Of a stretch of 64,000 nt of DNA, positions 15,752 through 25,117 are shown piece by piece. The stretch comes from VXRN01 sp963664365. Its GTDB lineage: Bacteria; Chloroflexota; Dehalococcoidia; Lucifugimonadales; UBA1123. Position 1 is the first letter of the stretch, and every line of letters begins with the position of its first letter. Location: positions 1,240,001 through 1,304,000 of the forward strand of contig OY761144.1 of assembly GCA_963664365.1 (NCBI GenBank). Direction: 5' to 3'. Under the pieces are notes generated by a model, which was not told where the DNA came from, did not search any database, and saw only the letters and a program-made list of their open reading frames with translations. The translations under genes were made by a program, and so were the position numbers.

Positions 15752-17314
15752 CTATTTCCTCGACGGGACGGTGAACACCACCGTGGCAGACTTGATGTAC
15801 TTCGTCGCTCCCTTGCTGTCTCTTGCGGCGATGAACAGCTTGGCCTTGTACTCCACGCCCTCCGTCAGGACCGGTATCTGGTATGACGTGACTCTGTCCG
15901 AGTAGATGACGTGGTTCGAACGACCTTCCCAGTCGTCCGGCGCCTTGCCGGCCGTGGGCATCCAGCGCACCTCGTAGTACGTGAAGGTGAGGTCCGAGGG
16001 CATGTCGTAGCTCCACGTCGCCGCGCCGGCGCTCGTCACGTTTAGAACCGGAAGCGGCTCAGGAGTAGGCGTCGGGGTCGGCTCGGGAGTGGGCGTCGGC
16101 GTCGGACCTGGGACGGTGAAGACCACGTTGGCGGACTTGATGTACTTAGTCGCTCCCCCGCCGTCCGTCGCGCCGATGAACAGCTTGGCCTTGTACTCGG
16201 TGTCCGCCGTCAGGCCCGTTATCTGGTACGACGTGACGCTGGCCGAGTAGATGACGTGGCTCGAACGGCCTTCCCAATCGTTCGGTTCCTTGCCCGCCGT
16301 TGGCATCCAGCGCACCTCGTAGTAGGTGAAGGTGAGGTCAGAGGGCATGTCGTAGCTCCAAGTCGCCGCGCCCGTGTTCGTTACGCTGAGCGAGGGAACC
16401 GGCGTCGGAGTCGGGATAGGAGTGGAAGTCGCGATGGGTGTAGATGTCGCGATAGGCGTAGATGTTGCGATAGGCGTTGCCGTCGGCGTCGAGGTCGCTA
16501 CGGGCGTAGATGTTGCGATAGGCGTAGATGTTGCCACAGGCGTAGATGTCGCAATGGGCGTAGAGGTTGCCACAGGCGCCGACTTGCACGGGGCAGGGTT
16601 CGTAGCGGCGGTCGTCGTGCTGATGCTGATTCTGAGCATCAGAAGGTCGCCGTCCTTCCACGGCTTGGCACAGCCGCTCCACTGAAGCGACGTGTCTCCG
16701 CCCTCAGTCACCGCCGAGGCATCGTCGAAGTCCAGGCGCAGCGATACCGTCCCGTTCAGCGCGATGAAGTCCGCGTGGTGGTTCGCCAGAGTGGTGTGCG
16801 GGTCCAACTCTATCTCTACCGCGTTCGACGCCCACTCGATGCGCTCAATAGTGGTGGTGCCGTTGCCGTACCTGAACGCCGCGGGCTTCAGAACTCCTTT
16901 GGATCCGTCCGCGCCAACCGCGCCGCTGCCGAGGTCAACGGGGTCGAAGAATGCCTCGTGAAGCGTGCCGGACGGGGCGGTTACGTGGACGAACCATTCA
17001 TACGTGTTTTGGGCGTTTATAGACAAGTAGTTACAGGGTACGAACCGGTTGTCTTGATAGTTGTGATAGACGGAATATACATCCGCGGGAAGTGGACGTT
17101 TCGTGTGAAAGTTGCCGTTGTTGTGCGGATTGATACCAAAGAGGTCTTTGTCCCTACCATCGAGCCATACTTTTCCATGCAGAGCGTGACTTTCCGATAC
17201 AGTAGTCTCCACTGGCAGCCCGGAGCCCAGGTAGAAGTCGTATTTTTCGTATACCTTCCTCCCCTGTTCCGTGTACCAATTTGCCGATCGTTCGTCAAGG
17301 AAGCTCTCCCTGAC
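15752..17314 (-). pseudogene. cassette A partner gene, 3' part (FN3 protein cut by IS66 element)
   Basis: This is the C-terminal two thirds of the cassette A FN3 protein. Rejoining it to the 5' part (18810-19652) after removing the IS and one 8-bp duplication gives a continuous 801-codon frame (2,406 bp), the length of the intact paralogues. The part contains the end of the central region (GSGLPVETTVSESH), the conserved FFDPVDLGSGAVGADG...IERIEWASNAVE domain, an ATSTP-rich linker, and two FN3-like domains separated by PTPTPEPTPTP. An open frame of 486 codons starts at a GTG (17212) but has no ribosome binding site and no secretion signal, so it is probably not made. The loss is recent, because the frame has no other lesion. 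Confidence 0.9.
17307..17314. repeat. 8-bp target site duplication (left)
   Basis: TCCCTGAC abuts the left end of the IS element and is repeated exactly at 18802-18809. Eight bases is the known duplication length for the IS66 family. Confidence 0.9.
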
Positions 17315-18801
17315 GTAACTGTTCAGAGTTGATGAGGTGAACTTAAAATGGCTAGCGGTTCTGTGGGCAGTTGTGTCATAAGTGAGTAATGAAGCCTGAG
17401 CATGACTTGAATAGCGCCAGCCGCGAGACCCTGTTGGCGGTCATCGCCGAATTGCAGGCTGTCAATGCACAGTTACATCGGCGTATCGAAATACTGGAGA
17501 GGAGCGCGAAGCTTGGGAAGCCTCGCGGCATGCCAGGCAACAAGTCGCCCTCCAAGCGGAGAGAGTCCGAGAGCGTCAAGCCCCGCAAGCAGCGTACCCA
17601 GGGATTCTCCCGGCGGCGGACGGAGCCCACCCGGCGAGAGATACATGCCGCCGAGTCGTGCTCTGAGTGTGGGGTGGGCCTGTCAGGGGGATGGGTGCAT
17701 CGGACGCGTGAGGTGATCGAGCTTCCGTTGGCTCCGGTAGAAGTGATCGAACAGGTCATCATGGCCAGAGTGTGCGCTCTATGCCGACAGCGGCGGTTGC
17801 CGCAGGACCCGTTGGCCGGACTGGGTCGTCAGCGCTTTGGCGTCAATCTGACAAGCCTGATAGTGACTCTGCGAGAGGAGGGTCGGCTACCCATAAGGGG
17901 CATCCAGCAGTACCTTCAGACGGTTCACCGGCTCAAGTTGAGTGTGGGCGCCATCGTGGACACGATTCACAGGGTGGCTCGACGCGCAGAGCCTGCGGTG
18001 GCTGAGATGGTCGAGCGCATCCGTGGGTCTCCGGTCGTCAACGCCGACGAGACCGGGTGGCGGCAGGACGGGGGCAACGGCTATGTTTGGACCTTCAGCA
18101 CACCGACGGACCGGTACTTTGTGCGTCGTGGTCGGGGCAAGGAGGTTGTAGACGAGGCGTTGGGTGATTCCTTCGGTGGGGTGTTGGTGAGCGACTTCTA
18201 CGCCGCATATAATCACTACCCTGGCCCTAAGCAACGCTGCTGGGTGCATCTGCTGCGGGACATAGACGAACTCAAGGCGTTGTACCCCGATGACCGCGGG
18301 CTGATCCGGTGGGCCGGAGCGGTGCGGCAACTCTATAACAGAGCCAGGGCGTGCGCGCTCTCCGGAGATCGACAGGCGTCCGGTTACCAACGGTCAGTGT
18401 CTCCCAACCAGTTGATGTTGGAGAAGCAACTGCTGTCGTTGTGCCGCCCCTTCTCGGAAGACGAGTCGGCGCCCCAAGCCAAGCTCTGCCGGCGCATACA
18501 GCGGTTCATCAAGGAGTTGTTCGTCTTCGTATCCCATCCGAGTGTGCCATCCGAGAACAATGCGGCTGAACGGAGCTTACGCCACTTGGTGATCAGCCGT
18601 AAGATCAGCGGCGGCACTCGCTCTGAACGGGGCACCAACACCAAAATGGCTCTCGCATCCCTCTTTGGCACATGGCGTGCCAGAGGTCTTAACCCCCTCT
18701 TCGAGACCCGCAAACTGCTCCTTTCCACTCAACCCTGATCAGACTCCAACGCTGAACAGCACTCCCAGCGGACTCAGATCTCACGAGGCCTGAACAGTTA
18801 C
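17315..18801 (+). mobile_element. IS66-family insertion sequence (1,487 bp)
   Basis: The ends are defined by the perfect 12-bp terminal inverted repeat GTAACTGTTCAG (17315-17326) and its complement CTGAACAGTTAC (18790-18801), starting with the GTAA typical of IS66 ends. It is flanked by 8-bp direct repeats TCCCTGAC. It carries one transposase gene (17389-18738) and no tnpA/tnpB accessory genes, as in the ISBst12-like group. It is inserted in the cassette A FN3 gene, opposite to that gene's direction. Ends, duplication and ORF are all intact, so it may be active. Confidence 0.95.
17389..18738 (+). CDS. IS66 family transposase
   Basis: 449 aa. An N-terminal leucine-rich coiled coil (ETLLAVIAELQAVNAQLHRRIEILE) is followed by a basic region and a zinc-binding segment (CSECGVGL ... 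CALCRQRR). The DDE catalytic core follows: first Asp in VVNADETGWRQDG, second in GVLVSDFYAAYNHYPG with CWVHLLRDIDELKALYP, and the glutamate in SENNAAERSLRHLVISRKISGGTRSERG. This is the TnpC-type transposase. The gene fills the element, and the start ATG is 74 bp inside the left end. Confidence 0.95.
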   Translation: MKPEHDLNSASRETLLAVIAELQAVNAQLHRRIEILERSAKLGKPRGMPGNKSPSKRRESESVKPRKQRTQGFSRRRTEPTRREIHAAESCSECGVGLSGGWVHRTREVIELPLAPVEVIEQVIMARVCALCRQRRLPQDPLAGLGRQRFGVNLTSLIVTLREEGRLPIRGIQQYLQTVHRLKLSVGAIVDTIHRVARRAEPAVAEMVERIRGSPVVNADETGWRQDGGNGYVWTFSTPTDRYFVRRGRGKEVVDEALGDSFGGVLVSDFYAAYNHYPGPKQRCWVHLLRDIDELKALYPDDRGLIRWAGAVRQLYNRARACALSGDRQASGYQRSVSPNQLMLEKQLLSLCRPFSEDESAPQAKLCRRIQRFIKELFVFVSHPSVPSENNAAERSLRHLVISRKISGGTRSERGTNTKMALASLFGTWRARGLNPLFETRKLLLSTQP

Positions 18802-19652
18802 TCCCTGACGCACTTGTGATGGCCCTCAACACCCTCGCCATCCTTGAGCCACTTGGCCATCTTCGCTATCTCCGCCTTCATCTCCGACACCGAGATGGTC
18901 GCGGGCTGCGCCGCCGCTCCTGACGCCGATGCCGCGCCGGGTGGCTCCAGCAGGAAGCGCGTCTCGCTAGACGACATGCCCTGCGCGCCCGTGCCCGACG
19001 AGGACGGCAGCCACACTCGATACGTGGTATCTATTCCATAATCATATATAGCCCCGATAGAGTACCGCTTCGACCCGCCGGACGATGCCGACGCAGATGG
19101 CTGCTGCGTCTCCTGCATCAATACGAGGGCCTCACGGTCGTCCCAGCGGGTGTCGCGGTCCTTCTCCCATTTCCGCGCAGCTTTCAGCGCAAGATCCATC
19201 GTCGTGTACGGATTCTCCCTATCTACAGCGTACCACTTGATGATCTCCCCCTTGGCGTTCTTGTCCATGATGTCCTGTATCACCTCGGACTTGATATCCA
19301 CGGTCGCATCAGCGACGAGCTCGCTGCCCCCAGTACCCTTCAGGTACTCCAGCGCCTCGAACCTGAACCGCACAATCCCCCTGTAAACCGAAGAGCCGTC
19401 ATCCCTCGTATAGTGAAGTTCCGCCGTCGAAGTGGCGCCCTTCAGCCTGACCCGCGCTATCACAGCGGCATTGAACACCCTCTCTCTCATCCCGGCAGAC
19501 CCCCAGTCCGGCTCAAAAATACTTGTCTCCGGCGGCACTTCGAGAGGGGGGTCGTCGGAGCATCCGATGAAGAGACACATGGAGACCAACGCCAGCGCGA
19601 AAGCCGTCGCCCATCCCCATATTGGATGTCTCGTCATCCGCTCTCGTAACAT
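18798..19652 (-). pseudogene. cassette A partner gene, 5' part (lipoprotein N-terminus)
   Basis: 284 codons, ending at a TAA supplied by the IS end. The N-terminus is a lipoprotein signal: basic MLRERMTRH, a hydrophobic stretch, and the lipobox-like FIGC at residues 28-31. Next comes the domain shared by all five partner proteins: VFNAAVIARVRL, FRFEALEYLKGTGGSELVA, RDTRWDDREALVLMQ and a VSEMKAEIAKMAKWLKDGEGVEGHHKCVRE helix. ATG at 19652 has GGGAGGAG 7 nt upstream, and it begins 16 bp after the protease A stop. The truncated product would be a lipid-anchored fragment lacking the central and FN3 domains. Confidence 0.85.
18802..18809. repeat. 8-bp target site duplication (right)
   Basis: TCCCTGAC follows the right end of the IS66 element and matches 17307-17314 exactly. 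Confidence 0.9.
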
Positions 19653-19668
19653 CGTCGTCTCCTCCCGG

Positions 19669-22509
19669 CTAGTGTGAGTGCGCGCCGTAGATCGCCTTCA
19701 TGGCTTCCTTGTCGTTAGTCTGTAGATAGTACTGACTTTCATTTTCTCCATACATCACGTCCCATGCATCCGGGCTGTGTCCCACTCCCGCCGCGTGACC
19801 CCACTCGTGCAGAGCCGCCGACGGCAAGTAGAGGTAATCAGGGTCTCTGCTGGCTACACTCTGAATGTCGGTCCACCTAAATTCTCCGTACTGAAATGCT
19901 TTTCCAACCCTCTCGTAGATATGCGGGGGATGCACGATGTACATCTTTCGGTTCCCTATGTGCTCATCACCGTATGTCAATCCCTCTTGGACGCAAGCTG
20001 GGGCGCTGATATCACCACATGGTTCGCGGCTCTGCGGGTTCGTTGCCGTAGTGGTGGGAACCGGAGTCACGACATGGATATCGATCCTCTTCCCATCGTC
20101 GCCGCATGGTACGTTCTTGCAGAACGTAGCACCCGTCCCTGGTGAATTCCACTTGTCTGCGGCCTCTATGATCACTGTCTCAAAGTCTGGGATGGGCGCG
20201 GGAGTCGGCGTAACCGTTCCAGTAGGTGTGGGAGTAGGTGTAGGCGTAGCCGTTCCAACCGGCGCGGGGGTTGGCGTAGGCGTGGGCGTCGTCGTAGGCG
20301 GTATCGTGCCGAAAACGTAGTACACATGATTGTCGTACTGATGCCACGACAGGGATGTGGTCACGCTGCCGTAGGTCCCAAAATCGTACAGGTTACCGCC
20401 ATGATCGACTTTCGCCTTGATCGTCAGATTCGCTTTCTCGCCCAGTCCACAGCGCGCGAGGTAGAAGTCATCGCTCGCCTTCTGCCACCCCGACTGAGTT
20501 GGGGTCGTGGTTGTCCAGGAACATTTGCCAGCGCTGCCGGTCACCACCTGCAGGCCCGTGTTGGACGGCGCCTCTATTGCAAATTCGTAACCTGCCGGCG
20601 CGGACGAAGCGCCGAGGTCAACGGTCCAAATGTTCATCAACCTGCCATTGAAGTCCTTCAGTAAGGGTATGGTGGGCTGAGGAACGCCGTCGGCGTGGGT
20701 AACTCTCGGAGTGGGCATCTGGTGTGTCTTGATCGATTTGTGATTCTCATTATCATCTTTGAACCATCCCTCAACTTTGGAGTCATCGTCAAAGGTTGCC
20801 TCCACTTCAAATTCTGAGTATCTAGCATTAGGAACGAAGGCTTTTTCCCTATTGGTCTTAACTGTCACCGTGTGTGGACCGCTGGGGGAGCTAGTGGCTA
20901 GACTAGCTTTACCATCGCATGCAAGAGGCAGGCACGACAAGCCCCCTTTTTGTTCCCAGCTAAGCGTCAGGGATTTCAAATTGGAAGGCGTCGTACTCCA
21001 TTCGAGCAAGACCGCGACGCTCTCCGTGCCAGGAAAGACCGTGGAGATTTTGACGGTCGGCAGCGTGGGCGTAGGTGTAGGCTGGGGCTGGGACGGTGGA
21101 GAACAGGAGAAAAGCCTGACCGAAATGATGACGCCCAAGCCCCACTGTGCGGCGAGTTTCTTACCGTCCCCGAATGACCTGAGTCTGAACTCATACGCCG
21201 CACCACAGTCAAGGTTGCTATCTGTATGGTTTGTGTCCTTGATATCATCGTCAACCGTCGTCCATGAATTGGAAGCATTCACAGTGTTGGAACCTCTCTT
21301 GCGGCGCTCCAACTTGTACTTGGAGGCCCCAGAGGTATTCTTCCATGTCAAATCGACGCTGGTTTTGCTAACTGTCGTTGTGCTGAACCCCGACGGGGGA
21401 GGCGGATTTGGCAGCGGCGTTGGCGACGCTCCAATCGTGATGGTAACTCTTGCCAACTCGAAGTTGCCGATGACCGTCAGCAGCCTCACCGTGGCTTGGC
21501 CCGTCTTGCATCCTATGAAAGTGACCGGGTATGGCGCGATGGCCGCGGCAGTGGCGTCTTCCTCTGCTGAGGCTCCGGTGGGGCACGCGTTACTTGGCGA
21601 GAGGAGAGTGCTGTACACTAGTTGGACATACATGCTGGGCGGGACGATGTTGTACGCCGTCACGGTGGTCGTATCGCCCACCTCGATGGTTGTTGGATTT
21701 GCGCTGAGGCTGCCCGAGCCGGGGGGCGTAGGCGTGTTGGTGGGTGTGGGTGTCGGCGTGGGTGTGGGTGTCGGCGTCGGCGTCGGCGTATTCACCCTGA
21801 TGCTGACTCTTGCCAACTCGAAGTCGTCTCCGCTCGCCAGCAACTTGACTGTGGCTGTCCCGCCCGGCTCGCAGCCTATGAACGTACTTTTGAATGGCGC
21901 GGTTGCCGCGGCGGTCGTATCATCCGTTCCGGATGCGCTGCATGAGTAACCCTTCACGGCCAGAGGACCGCCATAGCGTAGCTTCAGCTGGAGATTGTAC
22001 GGGGTGGAATTCAACGCCCACACATCCGTTGTCTCGCCCACATCTATGGTAGTTTTAGTTGCGCCGATGGAGCCGGAGCGCTTGGGCGCGGGCGTGGGCG
22101 TATCCGTAGGCGTGGGTGTAGGTGTGTTCGTAGCCGTGGGCGGGACAGGCGTATTCGTGGCCGTGGGCGGGACAGGTGTATTCGTAGCCGTAGGCGGGAC
22201 AGGCGTGGGGGTGTTTGTAGGATAATAGCATAAGGGATAGTAAGGGTCCTCGCACAGGTTGGGTGGGGGTGGGACAGCCGTGGGCCTGGGCGTATTCGTG
22301 GGCCTGGGTGTGGCGGTAGGTCTAGGCGTGTTGGTGGGCCTGGGCGTGGCGGTTGCGGGGCTGCCGAACATCAGACAGTAATCGTGGTCGTACTCAAACA
22401 ACATACATTCATCGTATGAACCATAGGTGGCCCTCACATCATCCTCTGAGGCGTCCTCCGATGGCGTCTGCGCCGTGGCGAACTGTGGAACGACCAGCAC
22501 AACGCTCAC
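19669..22509 (-). CDS. cassette A secreted zincin-like metalloprotease
   Basis: 946 aa from the GTG at 22509. Order: short hydrophobic N-terminus (VVLVVPQFATAQ), a motif DECMLFEYDHDYCLMFG, Thr/Pro linkers, Ig-like domain 1 (about residues 140-235, GSIGATKTTIDVGETTDV), Ig-like domain 2 (GSLSANPTTIEVGDTTTV), an FN3-like domain, further beta domains, a TPTP linker and a C-terminal zincin domain. The zinc site is HEWGHAAGVGH (901-911), a full HExxHxxGxxH metzincin motif with a possible Met-turn DVMYG. The leader is odd: compared with cassette E it lacks one base, so the ATG-started signal peptide (22540) is out of frame and the GTG has no ribosome binding site. It may be silent. Confidence 0.8.
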   Translation of the reverse strand: MSVVLVVPQFATAQTPSEDASEDDVRATYGSYDECMLFEYDHDYCLMFGSPATATPRPTNTPRPTATPRPTNTPRPTAVPPPPNLCEDPYYPLCYYPTNTPTPVPPTATNTPVPPTATNTPVPPTATNTPTPTPTDTPTPAPKRSGSIGATKTTIDVGETTDVWALNSTPYNLQLKLRYGGPLAVKGYSCSASGTDDTTAAATAPFKSTFIGCEPGGTATVKLLASGDDFELARVSIRVNTPTPTPTPTPTPTPTPTNTPTPPGSGSLSANPTTIEVGDTTTVTAYNIVPPSMYVQLVYSTLLSPSNACPTGASAEEDATAAAIAPYPVTFIGCKTGQATVRLLTVIGNFELARVTITIGASPTPLPNPPPPSGFSTTTVSKTSVDLTWKNTSGASKYKLERRKRGSNTVNASNSWTTVDDDIKDTNHTDSNLDCGAAYEFRLRSFGDGKKLAAQWGLGVIISVRLFSCSPPSQPQPTPTPTLPTVKISTVFPGTESVAVLLEWSTTPSNLKSLTLSWEQKGGLSCLPLACDGKASLATSSPSGPHTVTVKTNREKAFVPNARYSEFEVEATFDDDSKVEGWFKDDNENHKSIKTHQMPTPRVTHADGVPQPTIPLLKDFNGRLMNIWTVDLGASSAPAGYEFAIEAPSNTGLQVVTGSAGKCSWTTTTPTQSGWQKASDDFYLARCGLGEKANLTIKAKVDHGGNLYDFGTYGSVTTSLSWHQYDNHVYYVFGTIPPTTTPTPTPTPAPVGTATPTPTPTPTGTVTPTPAPIPDFETVIIEAADKWNSPGTGATFCKNVPCGDDGKRIDIHVVTPVPTTTATNPQSREPCGDISAPACVQEGLTYGDEHIGNRKMYIVHPPHIYERVGKAFQYGEFRWTDIQSVASRDPDYLYLPSAALHEWGHAAGVGHSPDAWDVMYGENESQYYLQTNDKEAMKAIYGAHSH

Positions 22510-22716
22510 CGAGATCGCGCGAGAGCGGCTATTACTCTCATGGTTTGTCCGACATCACCACACCCCACAGCTCATAACCGAGACAAACATACATCCTATG
22601 TTGCGAAGATACTATATTTCCCAGCGCGGGTCAAGCGCCTCGCGTATTCCCATCAGCGTCTTTCGATTGTCACCCTGAACGAAAATCTCTGCTCATGAAC
22701 AACCGACAGGGACCCG
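22510..22716 (-). repeat. cassette intergenic repeat A/B (207 bp) with promoter
   Basis: This gap matches 28082-28288 and 33328-33534 in length and, by eye, almost base for base. On the minus strand it holds TTGACC (22634-22629), 17 bp, TATCTT (22611-22606), a plausible sigma70 promoter for the protease gene. An ATG with an out-of-frame signal peptide is at 22540. Confidence 0.8.
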
Positions 22717-25107
22717 CTATTTCTTCGACGGGACCGTGAACAGCGCTGTGGCGGACTTGATGTACTTCGTCGCTCCGCCGATGTCCGTCGCGCTGATGAA
22801 CAGCTTGGCCTTGTATTCCACGCCCTCCGTCAGGACCGGTATCTGGTACGACGTGACTCTGTCCGAGTAGATGACGTGGTTCGAACGACCCTCCCAGTCG
22901 TCCGGCGCCTTGCCGGCCGTGGGCATCCATCGCACCTCGTAGTACGTGAAGGTGAGGTCCGAGGGCAGGTCGTAGCTCCACGTCGCCGCGCCCGTGTTCG
23001 TCACGTTCAGAACCGGAAGCGGCTCAGGAGTAGGCGTCGGGGTCGGCTCGGGAGTGGGCGTCGGCGTCGGACCGGGGACGGTGAACAGCACGGTGGCCGA
23101 CTTGATGTACTTCGTCGCCCCGCCGCCGTCCGTTACGCTGATGAACAGCTTGGCCTTGTACTCGGTGTCCGCCGTCAGGCCCGTTATCTGGTACGACGTG
23201 ACGCTGGCCGAGTAGATGACGTGGCTCGAACGGCCCTCCCAGTCGTCCGGTTGCTTGCCCGCCGTTGGCATCCAGCGCACCTCGTAGTAGGTGAAGGTGA
23301 GGTCAGAGGGCATGTCGTAGCTCCAGGTCGCCGCGCCCGTGTTCGATACACTGAGCGAGGGAACCGGCGTCGGAGTCGCGGTGGGCGTGGAAGTCGCGAT
23401 AGGCGTTGCCGTCGGCGTGGAGGTCGCGATAGGCGTTGCCGTCGGCGTGGAGGTTGCGATAGGCGTTGCCGTCGGCGTGGAGGTTGCAACGGGTGTAGAT
23501 GTCGCCACAGGCGTTGAGGTTGCCACGGGCGCCGACTTGCACGGGGCAGGGTTCGTAGCGGCGGTCGTCGTGCTGACGCTGATTCTGAGCATCAGAAGGT
23601 CGCCGTCCTTCCACGGCTTGGCGCAGCCGCTCCACTGAAGCGACGTGTCTCCGCCCTCAGTCACCGCCGAGGCATCGTCGAAGTCCAGGCGCAGCGATAC
23701 CGTCCCGTTCAGAGCGATGAAGTCCGCGTGGTGGTTCGCCAACCCCGTGTGCGGGTTCAACTCCATCTCTACCGCGTTCGACGCCCACTCTATGCGCTCT
23801 ATCGTGGTCGTGCCGTTGCCGTGCCGGAACGCCGCGGGCTTCAGGACTCCCTTCGTGCCGTCCGCGCCAACCGCGCCGCCGCCCAGGTCAACAGGGTCGA
23901 AGAATGCCTCGTGGACAACGCCGGATGGGGCTTCCGACGTTACAATCCAATGTATGTAGGCATCGTCAGGTACAAACTTGCAGAGAATGTAGAAAGCACT
24001 TTGCATATTGAATTTTACGGTATAGGCGCCGGCGGGTAGCGGGCGGGTTGTTGAAAGGGTACGATAATAGCCATTTGACGAGTCGGAGTCGTCATCAACA
24101 TTGGGAGAATGGAAGAGGGCCTTGTCCGGGCCGCTCAGCCAGAAATTATGATAGTTTGGCAGGCCACTAGTGGTGAGTCTTCTATAAATCTCAGTCCCAG
24201 ACGCTGAGCCAGAGGACAGCGTTTCGGAGAGTCTCATCGGTACCCAGGGAACACCATCTAGGCGACGCGCGCGCCTAACCCTCTCATGGCCGATTTTTCT
24301 GCTGACGCACTCTGCGTATCCCTCGATGCCCTTCCCCGCATCCAATGTTGACGCCATCTTCGATATGGCGGACTTCAACTCGGCCAGTGAGATGACAGGC
24401 GTTGTCGTCGCCGTACCGTCGGTGATGAAGGACAAACTGGCGGTGCTTGCGGACTGCCCCGCCGCACCGTCTGATGCGGGCAGCCAGGCGCGGCTTGCGG
24501 TATCGACGGCGTAGCCAAAACCGGTTCCATCATCATAGTACCCGGTCTGAAACTCTAGGGCATTGGCTGAGGAGGAGCCGGATGCGCCGCTTGACGTATA
24601 GGGAGCATCCAGCGACTTCAGAAAGAGCGCCGCCTGCCTGCCGTCCCAAGTGGTGGTACGCTCGGACACGGACCTGTCCGCGGCCGCCTTCGCCTCAGCC
24701 TTTGTGGAGTACGTCCTATCGCCCCTCACGACTACGAGCAAATTGTCGGATCCATTCCCCTGGAGGTATTCGTGGACGCTGAAACGCAACTCCTGCACCG
24801 GCCGGTAGGTCGTCGCGCCGCCATTTTCGCCGGGGACGTCCTCCGTCGTCGAGGTGGCGGACAGCAGCGACGCCCGTACGATGACACTCGACTTGAAGAC
24901 TTGTTCCTCCAAGGATGGTGGGACAAACAGGTAGTACGGCGGAGGCGCGGCGCTGGCCCCCGGATATTCGGGTGCAGCGTCACCCTCGGACACGGTATCA
25001 CTCGTGCAGTTCAACTGGCAGGCGGTCGATACGAGTAGGGCTATACACAGGGCGAGAGCCAAGAGATAGTAGGGCAGCCGCCATATGACAAGGCCAGAGG
25101 GTGTCAT
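22717..25107 (-). CDS. cassette B partner: FN3 lipoprotein-like protein
   Basis: 796 aa, intact. Signal segment with Cys30 (VSTAC, an imperfect lipobox), then the shared N-terminal domain (SLEEQVFKSSVIVRASLL, LRFSVHEYLQGNGSDNLLV, TTWDGRQAALFLKS), an ELKSAISKMASTLDAGKGIEGYAECV helix, and a region unlike the other copies. The conserved FFDPVDLGGGAVGADG...IERIEWASNAVE domain, an ATSTPTATPI linker and two FN3-like domains follow. I chose ATG at 25107 over 25134 because AGGAG lies 8 nt upstream; the AGGAG overlaps the stop of protease B, which suggests coupled translation. Function is unknown. It is presumably a surface partner of the protease. Confidence 0.78.
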   Translation of the reverse strand: MTPSGLVIWRLPYYLLALALCIALLVSTACQLNCTSDTVSEGDAAPEYPGASAAPPPYYLFVPPSLEEQVFKSSVIVRASLLSATSTTEDVPGENGGATTYRPVQELRFSVHEYLQGNGSDNLLVVVRGDRTYSTKAEAKAAADRSVSERTTTWDGRQAALFLKSLDAPYTSSGASGSSSANALEFQTGYYDDGTGFGYAVDTASRAWLPASDGAAGQSASTASLSFITDGTATTTPVISLAELKSAISKMASTLDAGKGIEGYAECVSRKIGHERVRRARRLDGVPWVPMRLSETLSSGSASGTEIYRRLTTSGLPNYHNFWLSGPDKALFHSPNVDDDSDSSNGYYRTLSTTRPLPAGAYTVKFNMQSAFYILCKFVPDDAYIHWIVTSEAPSGVVHEAFFDPVDLGGGAVGADGTKGVLKPAAFRHGNGTTTIERIEWASNAVEMELNPHTGLANHHADFIALNGTVSLRLDFDDASAVTEGGDTSLQWSGCAKPWKDGDLLMLRISVSTTTAATNPAPCKSAPVATSTPVATSTPVATSTPTATPIATSTPTATPIATSTPTATPIATSTPTATPTPVPSLSVSNTGAATWSYDMPSDLTFTYYEVRWMPTAGKQPDDWEGRSSHVIYSASVTSYQITGLTADTEYKAKLFISVTDGGGATKYIKSATVLFTVPGPTPTPTPEPTPTPTPEPLPVLNVTNTGAATWSYDLPSDLTFTYYEVRWMPTAGKAPDDWEGRSNHVIYSDRVTSYQIPVLTEGVEYKAKLFISATDIGGATKYIKSATALFTVPSKK
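23370..23530 (-). repeat. 30-bp coding repeats for the ATSTPTATPI linker (cassette B)
   Basis: A unit reading GATAGGCGTTGCCGTCGGCG plus GGAGGTCGC-like bases is repeated three to four times, encoding [AV]ATSTPTATPI. The number and phase of units differ between cassettes, so this linker is a length-variable tract. Confidence 0.7.
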
Positions 25108-25117
25108 CGTACTACTC

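Noticed and set aside
20759..21949. Long plus-strand frame (396 codons) opposite cassette A protease
   Set aside because: It is antisense to a gene with recognisable domains, rich in GVGVGVG from the complement of Thr/Pro codons, and parallel frames appear opposite every cassette.
23370..23530. CRISPR-like regular repeats
   Set aside because: The repeats are in frame within a gene and encode the Thr/Pro linker.
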